This document shows, piece after piece, positions 1 to 5,230 of a DNA stretch of 5,995 bases. The DNA is from an uncultured Collinsella sp. GTDB taxonomy: Bacteria > Actinomycetota > Coriobacteriia > Coriobacteriales > Coriobacteriaceae. The first letter of the stretch is position 1; the number at the start of each line of letters is the position of its first letter. Both the position numbers and the translations under genes were made by a program. The notes below the pieces were generated by a model. That model did not search any database and was not told the DNA's origin. It saw nothing but the letters and a program-made list of their open reading frames with translations. The DNA is taken from the NCBI GenBank assembly GCA_902492185.1, contig CABUKY010000113.1, positions 1-5,995 of the forward strand, written 5' to 3'.

Positions 1-17
1 AGGCCGATTTGGGAGGT

Positions 18-31
18 AGGCCCTGGGGCCT
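18..31 (-). terminator. Short GC hairpin downstream of the phosphofructokinase
   Basis: AGGCCC (18-23) and GGGCCT (26-31) form a 6-bp inverted repeat about 25 bases past the stop of the phosphofructokinase. A wider GGCCGA (2-7)/TCGGCC (47-52) pair encloses it. No T-run follows on the minus strand, so it may be a weak or Rho-assisted terminator or chance in GC-rich DNA. The window edge prevents a better look. Confidence 0.25.
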
Positions 32-56
32 CCGGTGGGAGCGATTTCGGCCGAGG

Positions 57-1136
57 CTATTCGTCGCCGAAGCTGATGCCCAACGCCTTGGCCTCGCGCA
101 CCAGATCGCTCTGGGGGTCGACAAACTTGAGCTTGCCGGCGACATCCTCGAGCGGCATGTGGCACATCTTGCCGTCGCGCAGGGCAATCATGTAGCCAAA
201 CTCGCCGCGCAGGCAGCCGAGCGCTGCCTCGACGCCGCACTGGGTCGCAAAGATGCGGTCCTGGGCGTCGGGCTGGCCGCCGCGCTGCGTGTGGCCGGGG
301 ATGGCGACGCGGGTCTCGCGACCGGTCTTGGCCTCGATCTCCTTGGCGATGTCGTACACGATTGACGGGCTCGTGCGCTCGGCGAGCTTCTTCTTGTACT
401 CCTTCTTGGACAGCGCCGCGTCCTCCTTGGAGATAGCGCCCTCGGCGACGGCCACGATGGTAAAGCGGCTGCCGGTCTCCATGCGATGCTCGATGGTCTT
501 GATGACGTTATCCATGTCGTAGGGGATCTCGGGAATCAAGATGACATCTGCGCCGCCCGCGACGCCGGCATACAGCGGAATCCAGCCAACCTTGTGACCC
601 ATGATCTCGATAACGAACACGCGGCCGTGACTTGAGGCGGTGGTGTGAATGTCGTCGATGCACTTGGTAGCGACGTCGATGGCGCTCGTAAAGCCAAACG
701 TCAACTCGGTGCCCCAGGTGTCGTTATCGATGGTCTTGGGCAGGGCGATAACGTTGAGGCCCTCTTCGCGCAGGCGGTTGGCGGTCTTGGTGGAGCCGTT
801 GCCGCCCAGCATAAACAGGCAGTCGAGCTGCAGCTTATGATAGGTGTGGACCATCGCCGGCACCTTCTCGACGCCGTCGGCCTCGGGAGTGTCCAGGCGC
901 TTGAACGGCGTACGGCTCGTGCCCAGGATGGTGCCGCCGCGGGTGAGGATGCCGCTAAAATCGGCGGGAGTCATGACACGGAATCTGCTGTAGATAAGGC
1001 CCTGGTAGCCGTCCTCAAAACCATAGATCTCGATAGGCTCTTCGCTGTTGGTCATAAGCGTTTTGACAATGCCGCGCATGGTGGCGTTGAGTGCCTGGCA
1101 GTCGCCGCCACTGGTAAGAAGACCGATCCTAAGCAT
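57..1136 (-). CDS. pfkA: 6-phosphofructokinase, mixed ATP/PPi-type signature
   Basis: Cytosolic glycolytic enzyme that phosphorylates fructose 6-phosphate to fructose 1,6-bisphosphate. The 359-residue product is complete and of normal bacterial length. Visible motifs: N-terminal SGGDCQALNATMRG (9-22), GTSRTPF (72-78), the phosphate-donor loop GGNGS (111-115), the catalytic segment PKTIDND (133-139, with D137 the expected base), MGHKVGW (179-185), AEGA (231-234) and GHTQRGG (281-287) for substrate phosphate. By E. coli numbering, position 104 is Gly (as in ATP enzymes), position 124 is Lys (as in PPi enzymes) and position 103 is Asn instead of Asp. The donor is therefore probably ATP but is not settled by sequence. 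The ATG at 1136 is supported by a GGAAGGA ribosome site six bases upstream and by homology beginning at residue 1. The gene is monocistronic as far as can be seen. Confidence 0.96.
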   Translation of the reverse strand: MLRIGLLTSGGDCQALNATMRGIVKTLMTNSEEPIEIYGFEDGYQGLIYSRFRVMTPADFSGILTRGGTILGTSRTPFKRLDTPEADGVEKVPAMVHTYHKLQLDCLFMLGGNGSTKTANRLREEGLNVIALPKTIDNDTWGTELTFGFTSAIDVATKCIDDIHTTASSHGRVFVIEIMGHKVGWIPLYAGVAGGADVILIPEIPYDMDNVIKTIEHRMETGSRFTIVAVAEGAISKEDAALSKKEYKKKLAERTSPSIVYDIAKEIEAKTGRETRVAIPGHTQRGGQPDAQDRIFATQCGVEAALGCLRGEFGYMIALRDGKMCHMPLEDVAGKLKFVDPQSDLVREAKALGISFGDE

Positions 1137-1142
1137 GATGAA

Positions 1143-1149
1143 TCCTTCC
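1143..1149 (-). promoter_or_regulatory. Ribosome binding site of the phosphofructokinase gene
   Basis: On the minus strand this reads GGAAGGA, followed by TTCATC and then the ATG at 1136. The strong match and six-base spacing decide the start codon. Confidence 0.75.
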
Positions 1150-1174
1150 GGGCAAGTTATAACATGCGCATAAG

Positions 1175-1206
1175 TTTACCCCCGCACACTGTTGATACGG
1201 GGTAAA
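1175..1206. promoter_or_regulatory. Operator-like inverted repeat upstream of the phosphofructokinase gene
   Basis: TTTACCCC (1175-1182) and GGGGTAAA (1199-1206) are perfect 8-bp inverted arms 16 bases apart. One arm lies in the spacer of the candidate promoter and the other just past its predicted start, so the repeat straddles the -10 box. The position would suit a repressor or a short leader hairpin. I do not recognise it as the site of a known regulator. Confidence 0.35.
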
Positions 1207-1220
1207 ACGTGTTAGCTCAA
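1192..1220 (-). promoter_or_regulatory. Candidate sigma-A-type promoter of the phosphofructokinase gene
   Basis: On the minus strand TTGAGC (1220-1215) and TATCAA (1197-1192) are separated by exactly 17 bases; each matches 4 of 6 consensus positions. Transcription would start near 1185 and give a leader of about 49 bases. A rival is an extended -10 (TGTTATAAC at 1164-1156) closer to the gene, but it would put the start at the ribosome site itself. Prediction by eye only. Confidence 0.35.
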
Positions 1221-1252
1221 GCGTATGGAAATGTAAACAACGTCAGGCGAGC

Positions 1253-1279
1253 GTAAGGCCGACGGGCTTGGTTCCTTAC
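1253..1279 (-). terminator. Hairpin overlapping the stop of the C45-type hydrolase gene
   Basis: On the minus strand GTAAGG (1279-1274) pairs with CCTTAC (1258-1253), with an inner CC/GG extension after an AA bulge and a nine-base loop. The left arm contains the TAA stop. There is no adjacent T-run; a T-rich stretch (GTTGTTTACATTT) follows only about 13 bases later. It may be a weak terminator or a 3'-end stabiliser. Confidence 0.3.
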
Positions 1280-2361
1280 AGTGCGAAGGCGTCGACGTCG
1301 CCCCAGTGGCGGCGCAGCGTAATAGCGGCGGCGGGTTCGGTATTGTCAAAGACGACCGACCATTGCGTATTGCTGGTGATGTCTTCCGGATTGGGCTCTT
1401 GCGCTGCGGCGCGCAGGGCCTTCCAAGCGACTGCCTCGTCTTGGGCACCGACATGGGCGTCAAGGACATCGGCGATTGCGACGGCGCGCTCTTTGCCATG
1501 GCCCAGCTCGCCATTCTTTTGGTTGGGCAGCACTTCGTCGCCATAGCAGGCGTAGAAATTCGTAACCTGGCGTACGGGAGTCGCTTTGAAAGCGCGGTCC
1601 GGATCGCGCGGATCCCACTCTACTACGTGCGCGTCACCGGCGGCATCGTTGATAAAGAAGTGGTAATCGCGTCCTGCCATGGCATGCATGTCGTAGGCGG
1701 AAAGCAGGTCGACAGCTTCTTGCGTGGTGGCGGCACGGTCGAGCACCAGACGGATGGCGAGCGAGGTATTGATGACGGGCCGTTGCGTGTCCTGGTCACA
1801 GGGCTTGGAATCCAGGGTGAGTACGGCAATGGACACGCCGCATTCGTTAACACCGTCGAGCTGGGCAAACGGGCCCATCAACGCCGCGGCGCGTCCGGCG
1901 ACGGAGTCAAGCGGAGTGTTATCGCCCAAGTTGTTAAGGGCGGCAAACCCGATGGAGGCATAGCCGCCGCGTGGGTGATTGCGCACCAGCAGCGCCGAGG
2001 TGTCGTCCTTAAAGTCGTAATTGCGACCGGTGCGCACGCGGCCTTCGGCATCTACGGCGACAAAAGCGCTGCAGGCAAACTGGGGCGCCTGGACATGTGC
2101 CGGCACACCGGGCAACACCTGCGCCACCACGGCATCGATGTAGGCCTGGTCGTCGCGCACGCCAGCGGCGATGATGCGATCGAGATCGTAGTCGTAGGCG
2201 ATGTCGATTGCGTACAGGTCATAGCCATCCGCGTAGCCGGTCAAGCGTTTGAGCGACGCGGCGGACTTGATTTGCTTGTGATAAACGATACCGGTGGCAG
2301 CGGCAAGGCCGACGGCGACTCCCGCGACACCGCAGGTGATGGCAATGTTACGTGGCTTCAT
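1276..2361 (-). CDS. Membrane-anchored linear amide C-N hydrolase (C45 / choloylglycine hydrolase superfamily)
   Basis: Probable Ntn-fold amidase or acyltransferase cleaving non-peptide amide bonds; substrate unknown (N-acyl amino acids, conjugated bile acids and beta-lactam side chains are substrates in the superfamily). The 361 residues begin with a short basic stretch and a hydrophobic segment (about 5-27), a signal anchor or uncleaved signal peptide, so the enzyme likely faces outside. The likely nucleophile is Cys97 in FACSAF, followed by the hallmark GRNYDF (112-117; R113 and D116 match Arg18 and Asp21 of bile salt hydrolases), GVNECGVS (170-177; N172 like Asn82), TNFY (267-270; N268 like Asn175) and KERA (R292 like Arg228). 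The nucleophile must be exposed by cleavage at 96/97, which resembles the propeptide of isopenicillin N acyltransferase more than that of bile salt hydrolase. The ATG is preceded by GAGAGGAG with five-base spacing. Divergent from the M18 peptidase. Confidence 0.85.
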   Translation of the reverse strand: MKPRNIAITCGVAGVAVGLAAATGIVYHKQIKSAASLKRLTGYADGYDLYAIDIAYDYDLDRIIAAGVRDDQAYIDAVVAQVLPGVPAHVQAPQFACSAFVAVDAEGRVRTGRNYDFKDDTSALLVRNHPRGGYASIGFAALNNLGDNTPLDSVAGRAAALMGPFAQLDGVNECGVSIAVLTLDSKPCDQDTQRPVINTSLAIRLVLDRAATTQEAVDLLSAYDMHAMAGRDYHFFINDAAGDAHVVEWDPRDPDRAFKATPVRQVTNFYACYGDEVLPNQKNGELGHGKERAVAIADVLDAHVGAQDEAVAWKALRAAAQEPNPEDITSNTQWSVVFDNTEPAAAITLRRHWGDVDAFAL

Positions 2362-2366
2362 GACGG

Positions 2367-2374
2367 CTCCTCTC
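2367..2374 (-). promoter_or_regulatory. Ribosome binding site of the C45-type hydrolase gene
   Basis: Minus-strand GAGAGGAG, then CCGTC and the ATG at 2361. This supports the start that includes the hydrophobic N-terminal segment. I saw no convincing promoter boxes for this gene in the 161-base divergent gap. Confidence 0.7.
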
Positions 2375-2482
2375 GTCCTGTTAGCGCAATTGTCGCAAAA
2401 GGAGCGCGGGCATGATGGCTCAACTTGGTGAGTGGCGCGGAATTAAGCACGGAATGAAGAGTGCGGCGCTGGCGTGGCGGGG

Positions 2483-2488
2483 TATGCT
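2483..2488 (+). promoter_or_regulatory. Possible -10 box of the M18 aminopeptidase gene
   Basis: TATGCT lies 34 bases before the chosen ATG and matches four of six -10 consensus positions; no recognisable -35 lies 16-18 bases upstream. If real, the transcript starts near 2495 and excludes the upstream in-frame ATG at 2412. Weak evidence. Confidence 0.25.
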
Positions 2489-2522
2489 GGAGGGGACCAT
2501 CAACCCAGCGAAAGGGGAGAGC

Positions 2523-3908
2523 ATGACGGATCAGGAAACGCCCGAGCGCGCGCATGTGACGGCCGATGATATCGAGGCCGCCAACGACCTTATCGACTTT
2601 ATCGAGGCATGCCCCAGCATGTTCCATACGGCGGCGACCATTATGGCCGAGCTCGACGAGGCGGGCTTTACCTACCTGCCCGAGAATGCGGCGTGGGACA
2701 TCGAACCGGGTGGGCGTTATTACACGCAGCGCAACACCTCGAGCGTTGTTGCCTTTAAGGTGGGCGAGGACCTGGCCGCGACGTGGGGCGAGGACGGCGT
2801 CGCCGGTGACTATCATTTTCAGCTCACGGCTTCGCACAGCGATTCGCCGACGTTTAAGGTCAAGGCCGTGCCCGAGCTCGATGGCGCAGGCGAGACGCTG
2901 CGCCTGAACACCGAGGCCTACGGCGGCATGATCGACTACACCTGGTTCGATCGCCCGCTGGCGCTCGCGGGTCGCGTGTTGGTACGCGAGGGCGACCGTA
3001 TCGAGAGCCGCCTGCTTGCCACCGAACGCGAGGTCGCTATTATCCCGAGCCTTGCTATCCACATGAACCGCGGCGTTAACGAGGGCTTTGCTCCCAACCG
3101 AGCCGTCGACTTGTGCCCACTCATCAGCACCGGCGAACTCAAGCAGGGAGATTTTGACGCCCTGATCGCCGACGAGCTGGATGTTGAGCCCGAGCAAATT
3201 CTGGGCCGCGATCTGTTCCTGGTCAACCGCCAGGATGCGCGCATTTGGGGCTGGGCTGACGAGTTCATCTCGACGCCCAAGCTCGACGACCTGGCCTGCG
3301 CCTACACCTCGCTGCAGGCATTTTTGGGTGCTGAGAACGCGCATGACGTCTCGGTCTTCTGCTGCTTTGATAACGAGGAGGTTGGCTCCGAGACCAAGCA
3401 GGGCGCCATGTCGACGTTCTTGGCCGACGCGCTGCGCCGCATCAACGGATCGCTGGGCTTTGACGACGAGTCGTACCATCGCGCACTTGCCGCCTCGATG
3501 CTCGTGAGCTGCGACAATGCACATGCTGTGCACCCCAACCACGCCGAGAAGTGCGACGCTCGCAATCAGGTTGTGCTCAACGGCGGCATCGTCATCAAGG
3601 AAGCCGCCAATCAGCACTACTGCACCGATGCCTTTAGCCGCGCAGTGTTCCAGGCCATCTGCGATGACGCTGACGTGCCCACGCAGGCCTTCGCCAACAA
3701 GAGCGATATGGCCGGCGGCTCCACGCTCGGCAATCTGTCCAATATACAGGCGAGCATGCATGCTGTGGACGTGGGCCTGCCGCAGCTTGCCATGCACTCG
3801 AGCTACGAGACCGGCGGCGTGCGCGACGTTATGTACGCTATCCGCGCCCTCACGGCCTTCTACGAGCGAAACCTAACCATCAACGGCGCCGAAAGCGTGG
3901 AGCTCTAA
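2523..3908 (+). CDS. M18 family aminopeptidase (aspartyl-aminopeptidase type)
   Basis: Cytosolic dinuclear zinc aminopeptidase that trims N-terminal residues from peptides, acidic residues preferred in characterised relatives; family members form dodecamers. With the start at 2523 the product has 461 residues, usual for the family. All catalytic motifs are present: SHSDSP (104-109, H105 metal ligand, D107), PKLDDL (252-257, D255 bridging Asp), DNEEVGS (283-289, E285 catalytic base, E286 ligand), SCDNAHAVHPN (329-339, D331 ligand), NKSDMAGGSTLG (392-403) and LAMHSSYE (422-429, H425 ligand). The common MHSxRE motif reads MHSSYE here. The open frame extends upstream to an ATG at 2412, but that adds 37 residues unlike the family N-terminus. 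AAGGGGA before 2523 is an acceptable ribosome site. Transcribed divergently from the C45 hydrolase and convergently with the dehydrogenase. Confidence 0.95.
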   Translation: MTDQETPERAHVTADDIEAANDLIDFIEACPSMFHTAATIMAELDEAGFTYLPENAAWDIEPGGRYYTQRNTSSVVAFKVGEDLAATWGEDGVAGDYHFQLTASHSDSPTFKVKAVPELDGAGETLRLNTEAYGGMIDYTWFDRPLALAGRVLVREGDRIESRLLATEREVAIIPSLAIHMNRGVNEGFAPNRAVDLCPLISTGELKQGDFDALIADELDVEPEQILGRDLFLVNRQDARIWGWADEFISTPKLDDLACAYTSLQAFLGAENAHDVSVFCCFDNEEVGSETKQGAMSTFLADALRRINGSLGFDDESYHRALAASMLVSCDNAHAVHPNHAEKCDARNQVVLNGGIVIKEAANQHYCTDAFSRAVFQAICDDADVPTQAFANKSDMAGGSTLGNLSNIQASMHAVDVGLPQLAMHSSYETGGVRDVMYAIRALTAFYERNLTINGAESVEL

Positions 3909-3950
3909 AACCTACCAAAAAGGGCCAGTTTTATTTTGGTAGGTTTTATC
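3907..3950 (+). terminator. Perfect 14-bp palindrome acting as likely bidirectional terminator
   Basis: AAAACCTACCAAAA (3907-3920) and TTTTGGTAGGTTTT (3934-3947) are perfect inverted arms around a 13-base loop. The left arm starts inside the TAA stop of the M18 gene. On the plus strand the stem ends in TTTTATC; on the minus strand it ends in TTTTAGAG, so either transcript could end here. The AT-rich ends make it a moderate terminator. Confidence 0.5.
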
Positions 3951-3961
3951 TGGGCAAATGC
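3910..3961. repeat. REP-like dispersed repeat, copy 1
   Basis: This 52-base stretch aligns without gaps to 5117-5168 with 45 of 52 identical bases by hand count. Shared blocks are ACCTACCAAAAAGGG, TTTATTTTG and AGGTTTTATC. Copy 1 keeps the full palindrome. It sits directly after the M18 stop. Copy number in the genome cannot be known from the window. Confidence 0.75.
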
Positions 3962-4016
3962 CGGTGACATTACAAGCCGATAGGGCCCTAAAACGCCGCA
4001 GGTAGAGCAAAAGTCA

Positions 4017-4120
4017 GCGAGATCCCGCCAGAGCGAGCAAGGTGACGTGAAAGAGGAGGGCATAGGCCTTTTGGCCATGCCCGACGATTGAACGTCAGAT
4101 TGCCGCTCTGGCGGGCTCGC
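4017..4120 (+). other. 104-base long imperfect hairpin; candidate structured RNA
   Basis: On the plus strand the helices nest in order: GCGAG (4017-4021)/CTCGC (4116-4120); an AT bulge; CCCGCCAGAGCG (4024-4035)/CGCTCTGGCGGG (4104-4115), 12 perfect pairs; an A bulge; GCAA (4037-4040)/TTGC (4100-4103); a 2x2 purine loop; TGACGT (4043-4048)/ACGTCA (4092-4097); then a nine-by-nine segment holding three tandem G.A steps and three Watson-Crick pairs; GGGCAT (4058-4063)/ATGCCC (4077-4082); an A bulge; GGCC/GGCC closed by TTTT (4069-4072). There are about 40 Watson-Crick pairs. The fold is seen directly; that it is transcribed is inference. No good promoter or T-run was found, so it may come from M18 readthrough, or be a mobile hairpin element in DNA. 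The rest of the gap (3962-4016) shows nothing recognisable. Confidence 0.55.
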
Positions 4121-4131
4121 AGCGTCGAGGG

Positions 4132-4159
4132 GTTCCGGCGTTTGGCAAAACGCCGGAAC
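4132..4159 (-). terminator. 12-bp hairpin just past the dehydrogenase stop
   Basis: GTTCCGGCGTTT (4132-4143) and AAACGCCGGAAC (4148-4159) form a perfect 12-bp stem with a four-base loop, two bases past the stop of the minus-strand dehydrogenase. Position and strength suit a terminator, but no T-run follows on either strand, so it would be of the U-less type or serve mainly to protect the 3' end. Confidence 0.55.
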
Positions 4160-4161
4160 AA

Positions 4162-5097
4162 TTAGTGCTCGATCCAGCAGCGCAGGGTCTCGCCGGCTTG
4201 CAGGTGACGCAGATTCTCTGCGGCAATGTCGACCACATTGTTGAGCGTAGCCTCCAAGTGGAACCAGCCGGAGACGTGCGGCGTGATGAGCATGTTGGGC
4301 GCATCCCACAGGGGGCTTGTCGCAGGCAGCGGCTCGGGGTCGGTGACGTCGACTGCGGCGCCGGCAAGGTGTCCGGACTCAAGAGCGGCAACCAGATCGT
4401 CGGCAACAACAAGGTCACCGCGGCCGCCGTTGGCAAAGAAGGCGCCCGGTTTCATCGCGGCGAAGAACTCGGCGTTCGCCAGGCCGCGGGTCTCGGGTGT
4501 GCTGGGCATAAAGGACGCGACAACGTCTGCCTCGGCCAGGCGCTCGGACAGGGCGTCCATGCCGTCCATGTCCTCAAACACAATGGGGTAGACGAGTGGA
4601 TGGCGCTTGATGCCGCGGACGTGCGCGCCCATGTTGCGGCAGAGTGTGGCAAAGTGGCCGCCGATATCGCCCGCGCCCAGCACCAGCACGTTGGCGTTTT
4701 TGAGCGAGGTAACCGGCCCCAAATCCTTCCAGCGATGCTCACGCTGCAGATCGTGATAGCCGGGCAGATGCTTCATCATAGACAGCACCATGGCAAACAT
4801 GTGCTCGCTCACGGCCTGACCGTAGGCGCCGATCGAGCAAGACAGCTTGGCTTCAGCCGGCACGGTGGCGGCGGCGAGATAGTCGTCATAGCCGGCGGTC
4901 TGCAATTGCAACAGTTGGAGGTGCTCGCATGCGGTAAGCAGGGCAGGGTCTATGTTGCCCAAGATCACGTCGGCGTTGGCGACCTGCTCGCACGTGATGG
5001 CGTCGGCGCTCGTGTAGATAAAGTCTTCGCCCGGAGCGCTCGACTCGAGGATCGCGCGGTGACGGTCGTTGACGGGCAGCAAAACCAGGATGTTCAC
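4162..5097 (-). CDS. D-isomer-specific 2-hydroxyacid dehydrogenase, probably NADPH-dependent
   Basis: Cytosolic oxidoreductase that interconverts 2-keto acids and D-2-hydroxy acids; glyoxylate/hydroxypyruvate reductases of the GhrA type have nearly the same length. The 311 residues show the usual two-domain order: split substrate domain (about 1-100 and the C-terminus) around a Rossmann domain with GAGDIGG (141-147). Catalytic residues are R226 in NGGRGD (223-228), E255 in TDPEPLP (252-258) and H274 in ITPHVSG (271-277). Where NAD enzymes carry an acidic residue after the second strand, this one has Lys164-Arg165 (RGIKRH), which predicts NADP(H). There is no ACT domain, so it is not a long-form SerA. 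The start is GTG, with GGAGAGGA six bases upstream. It is cut off from the upstream methionyl aminopeptidase by a strong terminator, so it needs its own promoter in 5098-5170, where the second dispersed repeat lies. Confidence 0.92.
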   Translation of the reverse strand: MNILVLLPVNDRHRAILESSAPGEDFIYTSADAITCEQVANADVILGNIDPALLTACEHLQLLQLQTAGYDDYLAAATVPAEAKLSCSIGAYGQAVSEHMFAMVLSMMKHLPGYHDLQREHRWKDLGPVTSLKNANVLVLGAGDIGGHFATLCRNMGAHVRGIKRHPLVYPIVFEDMDGMDALSERLAEADVVASFMPSTPETRGLANAEFFAAMKPGAFFANGGRGDLVVADDLVAALESGHLAGAAVDVTDPEPLPATSPLWDAPNMLITPHVSGWFHLEATLNNVVDIAAENLRHLQAGETLRCWIEH

Positions 5098-5103
5098 AAG
5101 CAG

Positions 5104-5111
5104 TCCTCTCC
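5104..5111 (-). promoter_or_regulatory. Ribosome binding site deciding the GTG start of the dehydrogenase
   Basis: Minus-strand GGAGAGGA, then CTGCTT and GTG at 5097. No ATG at this point competes, and the Rossmann-family N-terminus begins at once (MNILVLLP). Confidence 0.75.
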
Positions 5112-5116
5112 GCTCG

Positions 5117-5168
5117 ACCTACCAAAAAGGGACAGGTTTATTTTGACAGGTTTTATCAGGCAAAATGC
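5117..5168. repeat. REP-like dispersed repeat, copy 2
   Basis: Gap-free match of 45/52 to 3910-3961. Here the right arm has changed: TTTTGACAGGT instead of TTTTGGTAGGT, so the palindrome has two mismatches in its 11-base core. The change creates a direct repeat of GACAGGTTT (5131-5139 and 5145-5153). The element fills most of the gap between the dehydrogenase ribosome site and the upstream terminator, so the dehydrogenase promoter must overlap it. A weak minus-strand pair TTGCCT / TAAACC with 17-base spacing lies within it and its edge. Confidence 0.7.
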
Positions 5169-5169
5169 T

Positions 5170-5222
5170 ATAAAAACGCCGGGCTACGCGATGGTTGGCA
5201 TATCCATCGCGTAGCCCGGCGT
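5170..5222 (-). terminator. Strong Rho-independent terminator of the methionyl aminopeptidase gene
   Basis: A 19-bp perfect stem (5176-5194 with 5204-5222; core GCCGGGCTACGCGATGG) closes a nine-base loop. Read on the minus strand it starts eight bases past the TAG stop and is followed directly by TTTTTATA. Stem length and T-run make this the clearest terminator in the window. On the plus strand no T-run follows. Confidence 0.88.
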
Positions 5223-5230
5223 ATCTACAG

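Noticed and set aside
1156..1164. Extended -10 TGTTATAAC as main phosphofructokinase promoter
   Set aside because: The match is good but the transcript would begin at the ribosome site, leaving almost no leader, and no -35 is present. Kept only as a rival in the promoter entry.
1306..2415. 369-codon open frame on the plus strand opposite the C45 hydrolase
   Set aside because: High-GC antisense shadow: the opposite frame has a complete superfamily motif set and a good ribosome site; this product shows no recognisable domain.
2358..3797. 479-codon open frame on the minus strand opposite the M18 gene
   Set aside because: Its overlap is almost complete with a gene whose every catalytic motif is intact; no family resemblance in the antisense product.
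4017..4120. Integron attC site
   Set aside because: The long imperfect hairpin with extrahelical bases recalls attC, but the RYYYAAC/GTTRRRY boxes are absent and no integrase or cassette context exists.
3905..4309. 134-codon minus-strand frame covering the convergent gap
   Set aside because: It runs through the repeat palindrome and the long hairpin and overlaps the dehydrogenase C-terminus in another frame; no ribosome site or domain seen.
3910..5168. CRISPR array or composite transposon bounded by the two repeat copies
   Set aside because: Only two copies 1.2 kb apart, no regular spacers; the enclosed gene is an ordinary dehydrogenase and no transposase is present.
4165..5214. 349-codon open frame on the plus strand opposite the dehydrogenase
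   Set aside because: Antisense shadow with repetitive G/V/A/H-rich composition; it also begins inside the terminator-like gap sequence without function clues.
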